Source: Porphyrobacter sp. ULC335
GTDB lineage: Bacteria > Pseudomonadota > Alphaproteobacteria > Sphingomonadales > Sphingomonadaceae
Reading direction: 5' to 3'
Length of the DNA: 64,000 nt
Assembly (NCBI RefSeq): GCF_025917005.1
Contig: NZ_CP078091.1
Span: forward strand, 2,418,001-2,482,000
Shown here: piece after piece, positions 1 through 8,590 of the stretch
How positions within the stretch are numbered: position 1 is the first letter of the stretch
How the letters are laid out: each line of letters starts with the position of its first letter
Position numbers and translations under genes: made by a program
Notes under the pieces: generated by a model
Databases searched by the model: none
Seen by the model: only the letters and a program-made list of their open reading frames with translations
Told to the model about the DNA's origin: nothing

Positions 1-53
1 AGGCCGAGCAGCACGCAGGCCTGCCAGCGGCGCATAGTGATAGTCGAGTTCAT
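1..53 (-). CDS. Start of a partial, unidentified protein (runs off the window)
   Basis: On the minus strand an ATG at 51-53 overlaps the TGA of the preceding gene as TGATG. A GGAGG ribosome binding site lies a few bases upstream, inside that preceding gene. About 17 codons are visible, beginning MNSTITMRRWQACVLLG, which looks like the charged start of a signal peptide or membrane segment. The coupling suggests one transcript with the upstream membrane protein. Nothing can be said about function. Confidence 0.55.
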   Translation of the reverse strand, partial: MNSTITMRRWQACVLLG

Positions 54-544
54 CACGAGTCCCTCCAGCGTAGGAATTGAAAAATCACAACAAAGACCAT
101 CATGTAGCCGATCCAGACATACATCAGGGCATCGCCCCAAACGACTTTGTCTGCCATCCAGCGTAGCGACCAGTGAACCTGCTTCGCGTCGGTGTGTCCG
201 GTGGCAAAGTACCATATCCAGCCGAGAATGAAGCAAAGCAGCGGGGTTGCGGCGGTGGCATAGGCCAGCACCACCGAAGTGCGGCGCCACAATTGCTCGG
301 CGTATTCGTCACGCATGAAGCGGGCGCAGATGAGGAACATCGGCACCAGGAACATAAAGACGAGGATCGGGCCGTAGAAGATCGGTACAGCGAAGGTGGG
401 CATGTAATCTTGCGGATCGAACCCGGTCACGCGGCCGACCAGCAGTTCCACGAAGCTGTAGATAATGGCGAAGAACGAGGCGTTCATCAGCCAGAAGTAG
501 GCGCGATAACGAAATTGCCTGTCGATCTTTCCGGTCGATTGCAT
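53..544 (-). CDS. Small integral membrane protein of unknown function (163 aa)
   Basis: I do not recognise the family. The start is taken as the ATG at 544, which gives the sequence MQSTGKIDRQFRYRAYFWLM; the longer upstream extension is Arg/Pro-rich antisense-like sequence. Four hydrophobic stretches are visible, at about residues 15-35, 50-72, 88-112 and 135-157, which suggests a four-helix inner-membrane protein. Many aromatic residues flank the helices. It is translationally coupled (TGATG) to the partial gene at the window edge and lies downstream of urcA on the same strand, so a shared transcript is possible. Function unknown. Confidence 0.7.
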   Translation of the reverse strand: MQSTGKIDRQFRYRAYFWLMNASFFAIIYSFVELLVGRVTGFDPQDYMPTFAVPIFYGPILVFMFLVPMFLICARFMRDEYAEQLWRRTSVVLAYATAATPLLCFILGWIWYFATGHTDAKQVHWSLRWMADKVVWGDALMYVWIGYMMVFVVIFQFLRWRDS

Positions 545-618
545 CGGCGTCCTGTTCCTCGTGCAAAGCTGGTGAAGGGGCGGCGGAGGGGCGGGGCATG
601 CCCCTCCGCCTTTGGGCA

Positions 619-975
619 TCACGCGCCGGGAGTGGCGGCGGGTGATGAGGGGGCCTGTGCGGCAAGGCGCACGCGATCGAGCCGCGCGTTGCCGATGACG
701 ACACGAATGGCGGGCGCAGTCGCTGCCAGCGCGGTCTCGCGGCATTCGCGCTCAAGCCGCAGCGATACGCCATCTCGGCCGCCATTGGCGCAGAGCTGGC
801 GGATCTTGGTGCGCACACGTTCGTCGAGGCGCGCTGCGCCATCGGGGGTAGCCAGATCAAGATCGGAATGAGGGACGTCCACCTCGAAATCGGTCTGGTT
901 TGCGGGATTGGCGAAGACCGCCACCGGGCTGGTGAGAGCGAGCGCGGCGACAGCAAGGGTAAGACGAAGGGACAT
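619..975 (-). CDS. UrcA family secreted protein
   Basis: UrcA-like proteins are small exported proteins of unknown function common in sphingomonads. The ATG at 975 is preceded by AGGAG and starts a clear signal peptide (MSLRLTLAVAALALTSPVAVFA). The mature part carries the family pattern of a Ser/Thr-Pro-(D/E)-G-A-A-R-L-(D/E)-x-R stretch (TPDGAARLDERVRTKIRQLC) and a second Cys further on (ERECRETA), typical of the two-Cys family core. Upstream is a promoter with TTGACA and TATAGT elements inside a set of TGAC repeats, so it is probably regulated. No enzymatic motif is visible. Confidence 0.8.
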   Translation of the reverse strand: MSLRLTLAVAALALTSPVAVFANPANQTDFEVDVPHSDLDLATPDGAARLDERVRTKIRQLCANGGRDGVSLRLERECRETALAATAPAIRVVIGNARLDRVRLAAQAPSSPAATPGA

Positions 976-1027
976 GCGGTTTCTCCTGGGGAGGAAGAGT
1001 GAAGTAAGCCACGACAACCGTCCAAAT

Positions 1028-1104
1028 GTCAGGTTGTCCTGACTATATGTCGCGATTCGCTGACTATGTCAAGACAACCTGACTTTGTGTCACCATAGCC
1101 TGAC
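1028..1104. repeat. Phased TGAC repeats and inverted repeat around the urcA promoter
   Basis: GTCAGGTTGTC at 1028-1038 is perfectly inverted as GACAACCTGAC at 1073-1083, flanking the -35/-10 region. CTGAC occurs at 1039, 1060, 1079 and 1100, spaced 21, 19 and 21 bases, so all copies fall on nearly the same helical face. Two of them form short palindromes, TGACTATGTCA (1061-1071) and TGACTTTGTGTCA (1080-1092). This looks like a multi-site operator between urcA and glyQ. Confidence 0.6.
1042..1072 (-). promoter_or_regulatory. Candidate urcA promoter with 19-base spacer
   Basis: Read on the minus strand, TTGACA (1072-1067) and TATAGT (1047-1042) are separated by 19 bases, and the urcA ATG lies about 60 bases downstream of the expected start. 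A 19-base spacer is longer than the usual 17 and is typical of promoters that need a DNA-distorting activator such as a MerR-type protein; that reading is inference. Confidence 0.5.
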
Positions 1105-1180
1105 CCATCATCGCGGCACTCCCCGTGTTGCTGCGCTGCGGCATTGACGCAAATGGGGTGTTCGGCCATGGCCTGCCGCC

Positions 1181-2110
1181 ATGAGTGCAGCACCCGCTTT
1201 CACCCCCGTAGCCCGCGATCCTGCGCGCTCGTTTCAGGACATGATCCTGACGCTCCATGATTTCTGGAGCGCCAATGGCTGCGTGATTCTGCAACCCTAT
1301 GACATGCGCATGGGCGCGGGCACGTTTCACACGGCAACCACGCTGCGCGCTTTGGGGCCGGAGCCGTGGAATGCGGCTTTTGTGCAGCCCTGCCGCCGCC
1401 CGACTGACGGGCGCTATGGCGAGAACCCCAACCGGCTTCAGCACTACTACCAGTATCAGGTGATCCTGAAGCCCTCGCCGTCTGACATTCAGGAGCTGTA
1501 CCTCCAAAGCCTCGCGGCGATTGGCATTGACCCGCTAGCGCATGACATCCGGTTCGTTGAAGACGACTGGGAAAGCCCGACGCTGGGTGCTTGGGGGCTG
1601 GGCTGGGAGGTCTGGTGCGACGGGATGGAAGTCACCCAGTTTACCTATTTCCAGCAGATGGGCGGCTTTGATTGCAAACCGGTCGCGGGCGAGTTGACCT
1701 ACGGGCTCGAACGGCTCGCGATGTATATTCAGGGCGTCGACAACGTCTATGACCTCGCGTTCAATTCCTCGGGCGTATCCTACGGCGACGTGTTCCTTGA
1801 GAACGAACGCCAGATGTCGAAGTGGAACTTCGAAGTCGCGGATACGGACGCGCTGTTCGACCTCTTCGCCAAGGCCGAGGCCGAGTGCCGCAACGCGCTG
1901 TCCGCTGGCGTGCCCATCGCTGCCTACGAGCAGGCGGTCGAGGCCAGCCATGTATTCAACCTGCTGCAAGCGCGCGGCGTGATCTCGGTGCAGGAACGCG
2001 CCAGCTACATGGGCCGGGTGCGCGACCTCGCGCGTTCGTCCTGCGAGGCTTACGCCGTCAAGATGACACCTGAATGGGAAGCGAAGTATCCGGGATGGAG
2101 TCTCGTCTGA
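1181..2110 (+). CDS. glyQ: Glycyl-tRNA synthetase alpha subunit
   Basis: GlyQ is the class II catalytic subunit that activates glycine and transfers it to tRNA-Gly as part of an alpha2beta2 enzyme in the cytoplasm. The 309-residue product has the characteristic N-terminal core ([12 protein letters not shown], then [15 protein letters not shown] and LRALGPEPW) and the [10 protein letters not shown]-like segment ([17 protein letters not shown]), at full family length. The start at 1181 has no strong ribosome binding site. It precedes glyS with a one-base stop/start overlap (TGATG), so the two subunits are coupled. Identification is secure. Confidence 0.97.
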   Translation: MSAAPAFTPVARDPARSFQDMILTLHDFWSANGCVILQPYDMRMGAGTFHTATTLRALGPEPWNAAFVQPCRRPTDGRYGENPNRLQHYYQYQVILKPSPSDIQELYLQSLAAIGIDPLAHDIRFVEDDWESPTLGAWGLGWEVWCDGMEVTQFTYFQQMGGFDCKPVAGELTYGLERLAMYIQGVDNVYDLAFNSSGVSYGDVFLENERQMSKWNFEVADTDALFDLFAKAEAECRNALSAGVPIAAYEQAVEASHVFNLLQARGVISVQERASYMGRVRDLARSSCEAYAVKMTPEWEAKYPGWSLV

Positions 2111-4332
2111 TGGCTGACTTCCTGCTCGAACTGCGCTGCGAGGAAATCCCTGCCCGGATGCAGCCCAAGGCCAAAGAGGATCTGGCGCGGCTGTTTGCCG
2201 ATGCGCTGGCCAAGGCTGGCTTGACGGCAGGTTCGGTCGAAACCTTCGCCACCCCGCGCCGGTTGGCGCTGATTGCCAAGGACCTGCCGCTGGCGACCGC
2301 CGCCGTGAGCGAGGAGACCAAAGGGCCGAAAGTCGGCGCACCGCCGCAGGCGCTCGAAGGATTCCTCCGCAAGGTTGGCCTCACTGCGGAGCAACTGACC
2401 GAGCGTGACGGAGTCTATTTCGCCGTGGTCGAAAAGCCGGGGCGCGAGACCGCAGCAGTGCTGGCCGAAACCATCCCGGCGATCATCCGCGCCTTTCCCT
2501 GGCCCAAATCGATGCGCTGGGGCGCAGCATCGCTCAGCACGGAATCCCTGCGCTGGGTGCGTCCGCTTTCAGGGATCATCGCCTTGCTGGACGGCGCGGT
2601 GGTGCCTTGCGAGATTGACGGGATTGCCAGCGGGCGCACGACGATGGGGCACCGGTTCCATCATTCCGGTCCGGTCGATATCGCCAATGCCGGGGCCTAT
2701 ATCGAAACCCTGCGCGCAGCCCATGTGATCGTCCACTTCTCCGAACGCTGCAAACTGATCCGCGACGGCGCTGCCAAGGCCGCGGCCGTGGCGGGGCTGA
2801 CATTGGTCGAGGACGAAGGCCTCGTAATCGAGAACGCAGGCCTGACCGAATGGCCCAATGTCGGACTCGGAATTTTTGACGAGGCTTTTCTCGATGTTCC
2901 ACCCGAGGTCATCCAGCTCACCGCGCGGGTGAACCAGAAGTATTTCGTCTGTCAGGGGCCTGACGGGAAGCTTTTCAACGCCTTCATTTGCACGGCCAAT
3001 ATCGTCCCGCGCGACATGGGCATAGTGATTGAAGGGAACCATAAAGTCCTCGCCGCGCGGCTATCCGATGCGCGCTTCTTCTGGGAGCAGGATCAGAAGA
3101 CTTCGCTTGAGGATCACGCCAAAAAGCTGGCGCGGATTACCTTCCACGAGAAGCTGGGCACCGTCGCCGACAAGGTTGAGCGGGTGGCAAAGCTGGCGCG
3201 GTGGTTGGTTGAAGAACGCATTGTCATCCCCGCGAACGCGGGGACCCAGAACGGGACAGAGCAACAGGACGCCCTGGGTTCCCGCGTTCGCGGGAATGAC
3301 AAGGAAATTGCGGCGCTCGCCGACATGGCCGAACAGGCCGCGCGCCTGTGCAAGGCTGATCTCGTCACTGAAATGGTCGGCGAGTTCCCCGAATTGCAGG
3401 GCCTGATGGGCGGCTACTACGCCGCGAAGGAAGGCCTGCCGCAGGAGGTCGCCGAGGCAATCCGCGACCACTACAAGCCGGTCGGGCAGGGTGATGACGT
3501 GCCGACGGCTCCGGTGACGGTGGCGGTGTCGCTGGCGGATAAGCTGGATACCATGTTCTCGTTCTTTTCGGTGGAACTGTACCCAACCGGTTCCAAAGAC
3601 CCCTTCGCTCTGCGGCGTGCGATGCTGGGGATCATCGCTACGGTACTTAAGTCCGACCTGCGCGTGCCGTTTACGAAAATTGCCCGAACGCATTACGCTC
3701 TTCCGGACGGCCCGCTCGCGTGGTTCTTGGATTTTCTCGATGAGCGCCTCAAAGTCCAGCAGCGCGAAGCCGGCGTCCGTCACGACCTGATCGACGCGGT
3801 CTTCGCACTCGGGGGCGAGGACGATCTCGTCCGCCTGCTCGCCCGCGTCCATGCGCTCCAAACCTTTGTCACCACCGAGGACGGCACCAACCTCCTCGCA
3901 GGCTACAAGCGCGCGGCGAATATCCTCAAGAAGGAGGATTGGCGCGGGATCGAGGGGGAGATTTCCCAGACCGGCGAGGAAGACCCGCTGGCAATGGTTG
4001 ACGATCCCGATCTCGCGCCGGTAATCGCCGCAAAGATGGCCGAGCGCCATGCGGCAGCCGAGCACCTTACCTACACGCCCGAGCCTGCCGAGCAGGCGCT
4101 GATCGACGCGCTCGACGCCGCCGCGCCTCAGGCCGCCGCAGCGGTCGAGGCCGAACGCTTCGCCGATGCGATGGCCGCGCTCGCGTCCTTGCGCGCGCCG
4201 ATCGACAGGTTCTTTGAAGAGGTGACCGTCAACGCCGACGAGGCCAACAAGCGCGCCGCGCGCCTTGCCCTGCTCGCGCGGTTCCGCGATGCGGTCCACC
4301 GGGTTGCCGATTTCAGCCGGATCGAGGGATGA
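2110..4332 (+). CDS. glyS: Glycyl-tRNA synthetase beta subunit, with an in-frame palindromic repeat
   Basis: GlyS is the tRNA-binding and auxiliary subunit of bacterial glycyl-tRNA synthetase. The start is the ATG overlapping the glyQ stop ([18 protein letters not shown]), the usual GlyS N-terminus. The middle (KYFVCQGPDGKLFNAF, FFWEQDQKTSLEDH) and the C-terminal anticodon-binding-like region (ANILKKEDW to RVADFSRI) match the family. Residues 372-397 are not GlyS-like: they are the translation of a palindromic intergenic-type repeat (3223-3300), adding 26 residues without disturbing frame between RWLVEER and EIAALADMAEQ. The product is 740 aa, slightly long for the family, and probably still functional because glyS is essential. 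Confidence 0.96.
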   Translation: MADFLLELRCEEIPARMQPKAKEDLARLFADALAKAGLTAGSVETFATPRRLALIAKDLPLATAAVSEETKGPKVGAPPQALEGFLRKVGLTAEQLTERDGVYFAVVEKPGRETAAVLAETIPAIIRAFPWPKSMRWGAASLSTESLRWVRPLSGIIALLDGAVVPCEIDGIASGRTTMGHRFHHSGPVDIANAGAYIETLRAAHVIVHFSERCKLIRDGAAKAAAVAGLTLVEDEGLVIENAGLTEWPNVGLGIFDEAFLDVPPEVIQLTARVNQKYFVCQGPDGKLFNAFICTANIVPRDMGIVIEGNHKVLAARLSDARFFWEQDQKTSLEDHAKKLARITFHEKLGTVADKVERVAKLARWLVEERIVIPANAGTQNGTEQQDALGSRVRGNDKEIAALADMAEQAARLCKADLVTEMVGEFPELQGLMGGYYAAKEGLPQEVAEAIRDHYKPVGQGDDVPTAPVTVAVSLADKLDTMFSFFSVELYPTGSKDPFALRRAMLGIIATVLKSDLRVPFTKIARTHYALPDGPLAWFLDFLDERLKVQQREAGVRHDLIDAVFALGGEDDLVRLLARVHALQTFVTTEDGTNLLAGYKRAANILKKEDWRGIEGEISQTGEEDPLAMVDDPDLAPVIAAKMAERHAAAEHLTYTPEPAEQALIDALDAAAPQAAAAVEAERFADAMAALASLRAPIDRFFEEVTVNADEANKRAARLALLARFRDAVHRVADFSRIEG
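3223..3300. repeat. Palindromic repeat element inserted in glyS reading frame
   Basis: The arms at 3223-3249 and 3274-3300 are 27 bases each and match as an inverted repeat at 25 of 27 positions, separated by 24 bases. Outer ends are GTCAT and ATGAC, the hallmark of a repeat family usually found between genes. The element is exactly 78 bases, a multiple of three, and reads V-I-P-A-N-A-G-T-Q to R-V-R-G-N-D in frame. Confidence 0.9.
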
Positions 4333-4369
4333 TCCTCTTCACCGCCCCAACTCTAATGCGGGAACTGCC

Positions 4370-7042
4370 ATGACATTGAAGACGGTCTATGTTTTCGGAG
4401 GCTCGGCCGACCACTCCGATCCGCGCCAGAAGGACAAGACCGTGGCAGGTGGCAAGGGTGCGAACCTTGCCGAAATGGCGAGCATCGGCCTGCCAGTTCC
4501 TCCGGGTTTCACAATCACCACCGAAGAATGTGTGCGTTATCTTCAGGATGGTGCGGATTTCTCCGATGCCCTGCGCACCGCCGTGGCAGAAGCTCTGACC
4601 CATGTCGAAGCCACCGTCGGCAAGCGGTTTGGCGATGCCGCCGATCCGCTGCTGGTCTCGGTCCGTTCGGGCGCACGGGTTTCCATGCCGGGGATGATGG
4701 ACACGGTTCTCAACCTCGGCCTGAATGACGCGACGGTCGAAGGGCTGGCGCAGTCCTCCGGCGACGCGCGCTTTGCCTGGGACAGCTACCGCCGGTTCAT
4801 CCAGATGTACTCGGACGTGGTGCTTGGCATCGATCACGGATTGTTCGAAGAAGCGCTGGAGATCGCAAAGGAAGACAAGGGCTTCTACAACGATACCGAG
4901 ATGGCGGCTGAAGACTGGCAGGCGCTGGTCAGCGAATACAACGGCATCGTTGCGGATGAACTCGGCAGGCCGTTCCCGCAGGATGTGCACGAACAACTGT
5001 GGGGCGCGATCCGCGCCGTGTTCGACAGCTGGGATTCTGACCGCGCCAAGGTCTATCGCCGCTTGAACGATATCCCGGGCGACTGGGGCACCGCAGTCAA
5101 TGTGCAGGCGATGGTGTTCGGCAACATGGGCGAAACCAGCGCCACCGGCGTCGCCTTCACCCGCGATCCCGCAACGGGCAACCGCGCCTACTACGGCGAG
5201 TACCTGATCAACGCGCAGGGCGAGGACGTGGTGGCGGGCATCCGCACGCCGCAATACCTCACCAAAGCCGCGCGCGAGACCGCCGGGGCCAAGCCGCTGT
5301 CGATGGAAGAGGCGCTGCCGGAAGCCTATGGCGAGCTGGCCCGCGTGTTCGATCTGCTCGAGCTGCATTACAAGGATATGCAGGACATCGAGTTCACTGT
5401 GGAACGCGGCAAGCTGTGGATGCTCCAGACCCGCTCGGGCAAGCGCACCGCCAAGGCTGCGCTCAAGATGGCGGTCGACATGGTGGCCGAGGGCCTGATC
5501 GACGAGCGCGAGGCAGTGCGGCGGGTCGACCCGATGGCGCTGGACCAGCTGCTTCACCCGACGCTCGATCCCAAGGCCGTGCGCAATGTGCTGACCACCG
5601 GGCTTCCGGCCTCGCCGGGTGCTGCGGCGGGCAAGATCGTGCTCGACGCCGATACGGCCGAACAATGGGCCGGACGCGGCGAGAAGGTCATTCTGGTGCG
5701 GGTCGAAACCTCGCCTGAGGACATCCACGGTATGCACGCCGCGCAAGGCATCCTGACAGCGCGCGGCGGGATGACTAGCCACGCGGCGGTCGTCGCGCGC
5801 GGCATGGGGCGGCCCTGCGTTTCGGGCGCCGGGGCCGTGTCGATCGACCGGGCGAGCCGCACGCTGCGGATTGGCGCGACCGAGTTGAAGGAAGGCGACG
5901 CCATCACCCTCGACGGGGCGACGGGGAAGGTGATGCTCGGCATCGTCCCCACCGTCGAGCCGGAGCTGGCGGGCGATTTCGGCGTGCTGATGGTGTGGGC
6001 GGACAAGCTGCGGCGCATGAAAGTGCGCACCAATGCAGAAACGCCGGAGGATTGCCGCATGGCGCGCCAGTTCGGGGCCGAGGGCATCGGGCTGTGCCGC
6101 ACCGAGCACATGTTCTTCGAAGCGAGCCGGATCAGCCTGGTGCGCCAGATGATCCTCGCTGATGACGAGGCCGGCCGCCGCCGCGCGCTGGAAAAGCTTC
6201 TGCCCGAACAGCGCGCCGATTTCACCGCGATCTTCGAGGTTATGGCGGGGCTGCCGTGCACCATTCGTCTGCTCGACCCGCCGCTCCACGAATTCCTCCC
6301 CCACGCCGATGAAGACTTCGCAGAGCTGGCTGACGCGACCGGGCTTGGCGTCGATCACCTGAAACGCCGCGCGGGCGAGCTGCACGAATTCAACCCCATG
6401 CTCGGCCACCGCGGCTGCCGCCTTGGCATCACCTATCCCGAAATCTACGAGATGCAGGCACGCGCGATTTTCGAAGCCGTGTGCGCGGTAAAGATCGCGA
6501 GCGGCGCGGCACCCTTGCCCGAAATCATGATTCCGCTGGTCGCTACCAAGCGTGAACTGGCGATCCTGAAGGCGCTGGTCGACAAGACGGCCGAAGCGGT
6601 GTTCGCCGAAGTCGGCACGCGGGTGGAATATCTCGTCGGCACGATGATCGAACTGCCGCGCGCCGCCTTGATGGCGGGCGAGATTGCCGAGGAAGGCGCA
6701 TTCTTCAGCTTCGGCACCAATGACCTCACCCAGACCACGCTCGGCGTGTCGCGCGATGATGCGGCACGGTTCCTTAGCGTCTACGTCGACAAGGGTATCT
6801 TCCCGCGCGATCCGTTCGTCAGCCTCGACATCGAAGGCGTCGGCCAGTTGGTCGAACTGGCAGCGGAGCGGGGTAGGGCGACCCGGCCCGACATCAAGCT
6901 CGGCATCTGCGGCGAGCATGGCGGCGATCCGGCGAGTATCGCCTTCTGTGAGAAGGTGGGACTCGATTACGTCAGCGCCTCGCCTTACCGCGTACCGATT
7001 GCGCGGTTGGCTGCTGCGCAGGCTGCGCTGAAGAAGGCCTAG
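4370..7042 (+). CDS. ppdK: Pyruvate, phosphate dikinase
   Basis: PPDK interconverts pyruvate, ATP and phosphate with phosphoenolpyruvate, AMP and pyrophosphate in the cytoplasm. The 890-residue product has the N-terminal ATP-grasp domain (KTVAGGKGANLAEM, later YFGEY-type YYGEYLINAQGEDVVAG), the swivelling phospho-histidine domain with GGMTSHAAVVARGMG (catalytic His at about residue 471), and the C-terminal PEP-utilising barrel (GIGLCRTEHMF, PMLGHRGCRLGITYPE, SFGTNDLTQ). The start ATG at 4370 was chosen because the family begins with a short lead into YVFGG. It lies 37 bases after glyS on the same strand, an order seen in related alphaproteobacteria. Its TAG overlaps the stop of the converging methyltransferase gene. 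Confidence 0.97.
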   Translation: MTLKTVYVFGGSADHSDPRQKDKTVAGGKGANLAEMASIGLPVPPGFTITTEECVRYLQDGADFSDALRTAVAEALTHVEATVGKRFGDAADPLLVSVRSGARVSMPGMMDTVLNLGLNDATVEGLAQSSGDARFAWDSYRRFIQMYSDVVLGIDHGLFEEALEIAKEDKGFYNDTEMAAEDWQALVSEYNGIVADELGRPFPQDVHEQLWGAIRAVFDSWDSDRAKVYRRLNDIPGDWGTAVNVQAMVFGNMGETSATGVAFTRDPATGNRAYYGEYLINAQGEDVVAGIRTPQYLTKAARETAGAKPLSMEEALPEAYGELARVFDLLELHYKDMQDIEFTVERGKLWMLQTRSGKRTAKAALKMAVDMVAEGLIDEREAVRRVDPMALDQLLHPTLDPKAVRNVLTTGLPASPGAAAGKIVLDADTAEQWAGRGEKVILVRVETSPEDIHGMHAAQGILTARGGMTSHAAVVARGMGRPCVSGAGAVSIDRASRTLRIGATELKEGDAITLDGATGKVMLGIVPTVEPELAGDFGVLMVWADKLRRMKVRTNAETPEDCRMARQFGAEGIGLCRTEHMFFEASRISLVRQMILADDEAGRRRALEKLLPEQRADFTAIFEVMAGLPCTIRLLDPPLHEFLPHADEDFAELADATGLGVDHLKRRAGELHEFNPMLGHRGCRLGITYPEIYEMQARAIFEAVCAVKIASGAAPLPEIMIPLVATKRELAILKALVDKTAEAVFAEVGTRVEYLVGTMIELPRAALMAGEIAEEGAFFSFGTNDLTQTTLGVSRDDAARFLSVYVDKGIFPRDPFVSLDIEGVGQLVELAAERGRATRPDIKLGICGEHGGDPASIAFCEKVGLDYVSASPYRVPIARLAAAQAALKKA

Positions 7043-7806
7043 GTACCGGCGAGGGATCGCCGCCCGGTGAGGGTAATGATCTCGAACGTTTCGGTCACCT
7101 TCCCATCGGCCCCCGCGCGGGCGGCAAAAGCGGTGCGAGCGCGGGCGAGGGCGGCTTTGCCCAGTGGCAAGGCTGGCTTGGCAAGCGCATTGCCCAGCCC
7201 CTGATCGCGAAGGTCACCGATCAGTCGGTCGAGAGTGGAATACCGCACGTTCAGGGTATGGGTATCGACCACAGGGTCCTTCCACCCGGCGCGCTGGAGC
7301 AGGGCCGGGGCTGCGCGAGAATCGACCATCGGGTGCAGCCGTGCGGCCGGCCTGTCCGGCTCGGCCGCCATCATTGCAGCCCGCAAGGCAGGGAGGCTCT
7401 GGCCACCGATGAAGCTGGCGATCACCAACCCGCCCGGCGTCAGCGCATTGCGCAAGTGGATCAGAGCGCCGGGCAGATCATTGACCGCATCCAGCTGGCC
7501 AATGACACCGATGAAGTCGTAGGGACCGCCCGCAAGGGGCTCGGCGGGGTTGGCGGCGGTCTCGACTGCGAGCATCGCACCGTCACGCTCGATATAGGCG
7601 GCTAGTGGCTGGGTACAGGGCCCGATCAGCATCGTCGAGCGTGGTTCGTGCCGGACGAAAGACAGACGATCGATCATGTCATCGGCGATGTCGTGGATCA
7701 GAAATGCCGCCGCATCGGCATGGACTTGCTGGCGATCCGATGAGCGCTGGGCACGTGCGATGCGCCGGCGTTCGGAGAAAATCGTGGGTACCTGGTCGGC
7801 CGTCAT
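7039..7806 (-). CDS. SAM-dependent methyltransferase-like protein (BioC/NDUFAF5-like, degenerate)
   Basis: The 255-residue product resembles the BioC/NDUFAF5-type class I methyltransferases found next to comF in alphaproteobacteria: it opens with IFSERRRIARAQRS, has an ADDMIDRLSFVRHEP segment, and later a motif like LRNALTPGGLVIASFIGG (post-motif II strand). The usual glycine-rich SAM loop is not recognisable: the equivalent stretch reads MLIGPCTQPLAAYIE, so activity is uncertain. The start is the ATG at 7806 rather than a longer frame that would enter the comF upstream region. It is divergent from comF by 55 bases. Target unknown; a role in a respiratory-complex methylation pathway is only a family-level guess. 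Confidence 0.7.
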   Translation of the reverse strand: MTADQVPTIFSERRRIARAQRSSDRQQVHADAAAFLIHDIADDMIDRLSFVRHEPRSTMLIGPCTQPLAAYIERDGAMLAVETAANPAEPLAGGPYDFIGVIGQLDAVNDLPGALIHLRNALTPGGLVIASFIGGQSLPALRAAMMAAEPDRPAARLHPMVDSRAAPALLQRAGWKDPVVDTHTLNVRYSTLDRLIGDLRDQGLGNALAKPALPLGKAALARARTAFAARAGADGKVTETFEIITLTGRRSLAGT

Positions 7807-7861
7807 ACTGACTGCCCTGCCGCGCTTGATTAGAGAGCGCAAGCCATGCGACACTCGCGCA

Positions 7862-8557
7862 ATGGCAGTGGTCGCTCAACTTGCCCGACAATTCGCGCCG
7901 GTGGTGGATCTGCTCTATCCGCCGCGCTGCCCTTCGTGCGGGGGTGCGGTCGCGGCCCAAGACGGGCTGTGTCTGGACTGCTGGAGCACGCTCGATGTTC
8001 CCGACAACACCGACGTGGCGGGCCATGCAGTGCCTGTGCACGCTGCCACCTATTACAATGACACTTCGCGCAGACTTGTGCTGGCTTACAAGCATGGGGG
8101 ACGGATTGCGTTATCGCGGCTGCTTGCCCGGCTCGTCGCGGCGCGCTTGCCCGATCCGCAGCCTGGTGCGAGCCTGCCCGTGCTGGTGCCCGTGCCGCTC
8201 CACCGCTGGCGGCTGTGGCAGCGCGGGTTCAACCAATCAGCGCTTCTGAGCCAGGAGCTTGCGCGGATGGGAAAGGGCGAAGCCGAGGTTGCGGCGCTGG
8301 TCCGCCACAGGCGCACGCCCAATCTCGGCGGTCTGGGCCGCGAAGCGCGCGAGCGAGTGTTGAAGGGCGCGATCCGGATTGATCCTTCGCGCGCGGAGTA
8401 TCTTGCGGGCCGGGATGTGATCCTGGTGGATGACGTGCTGACGAGTGGTGCAACGAGCCGTGCCTGCATTGCCGCGATTGCTACGGCCGGTCCTGCTTCG
8501 ATCGCGGTAGCCTGCTTCGCAAGGGTGGATGAAGGGCACCGGTTTGCCCCACCTTGA
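7862..8557 (+). CDS. ComF family phosphoribosyltransferase-like protein
   Basis: ComF proteins are cytoplasmic phosphoribosyltransferase-fold proteins linked to DNA uptake in competent bacteria, but widespread outside them. The 231-residue product has an N-terminal zinc-ribbon (CPSCGG, then CLDCW) and the PRPP-binding signature VILVDDVLTSGAT near the C-terminus, both expected. The YKHGGR and PVPLHRWRLWQRGFNQ segments are also family markers. The start is the ATG at 7862 close to the first conserved residues. The downstream region carries a hairpin whose terminator-like tail lies on the opposite strand. Confidence 0.9.
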   Translation: MAVVAQLARQFAPVVDLLYPPRCPSCGGAVAAQDGLCLDCWSTLDVPDNTDVAGHAVPVHAATYYNDTSRRLVLAYKHGGRIALSRLLARLVAARLPDPQPGASLPVLVPVPLHRWRLWQRGFNQSALLSQELARMGKGEAEVAALVRHRRTPNLGGLGREARERVLKGAIRIDPSRAEYLAGRDVILVDDVLTSGATSRACIAAIATAGPASIAVACFARVDEGHRFAPP

Positions 8558-8590
8558 AAACATAACGCCCGAGGTCTTTCGACCCCGGGC
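8557..8590 (-). terminator. Intrinsic terminator-like hairpin (minus strand)
   Basis: A ten-pair stem (8590-8581 with 8576-8567) closed by a GAAA tetraloop is followed on the minus strand by GTTATGTTTT. It would end the candidate RNA and does not look like a terminator for comF, because the plus strand lacks a T-run. Confidence 0.5.

Noticed and set aside
4313-6919. Long minus-strand open frame of 868 codons opposite ppdK
   Set aside because: It mirrors ppdK codon structure in a GC-rich genome, has His/Arg/Gly-rich composition and no recognisable domain.
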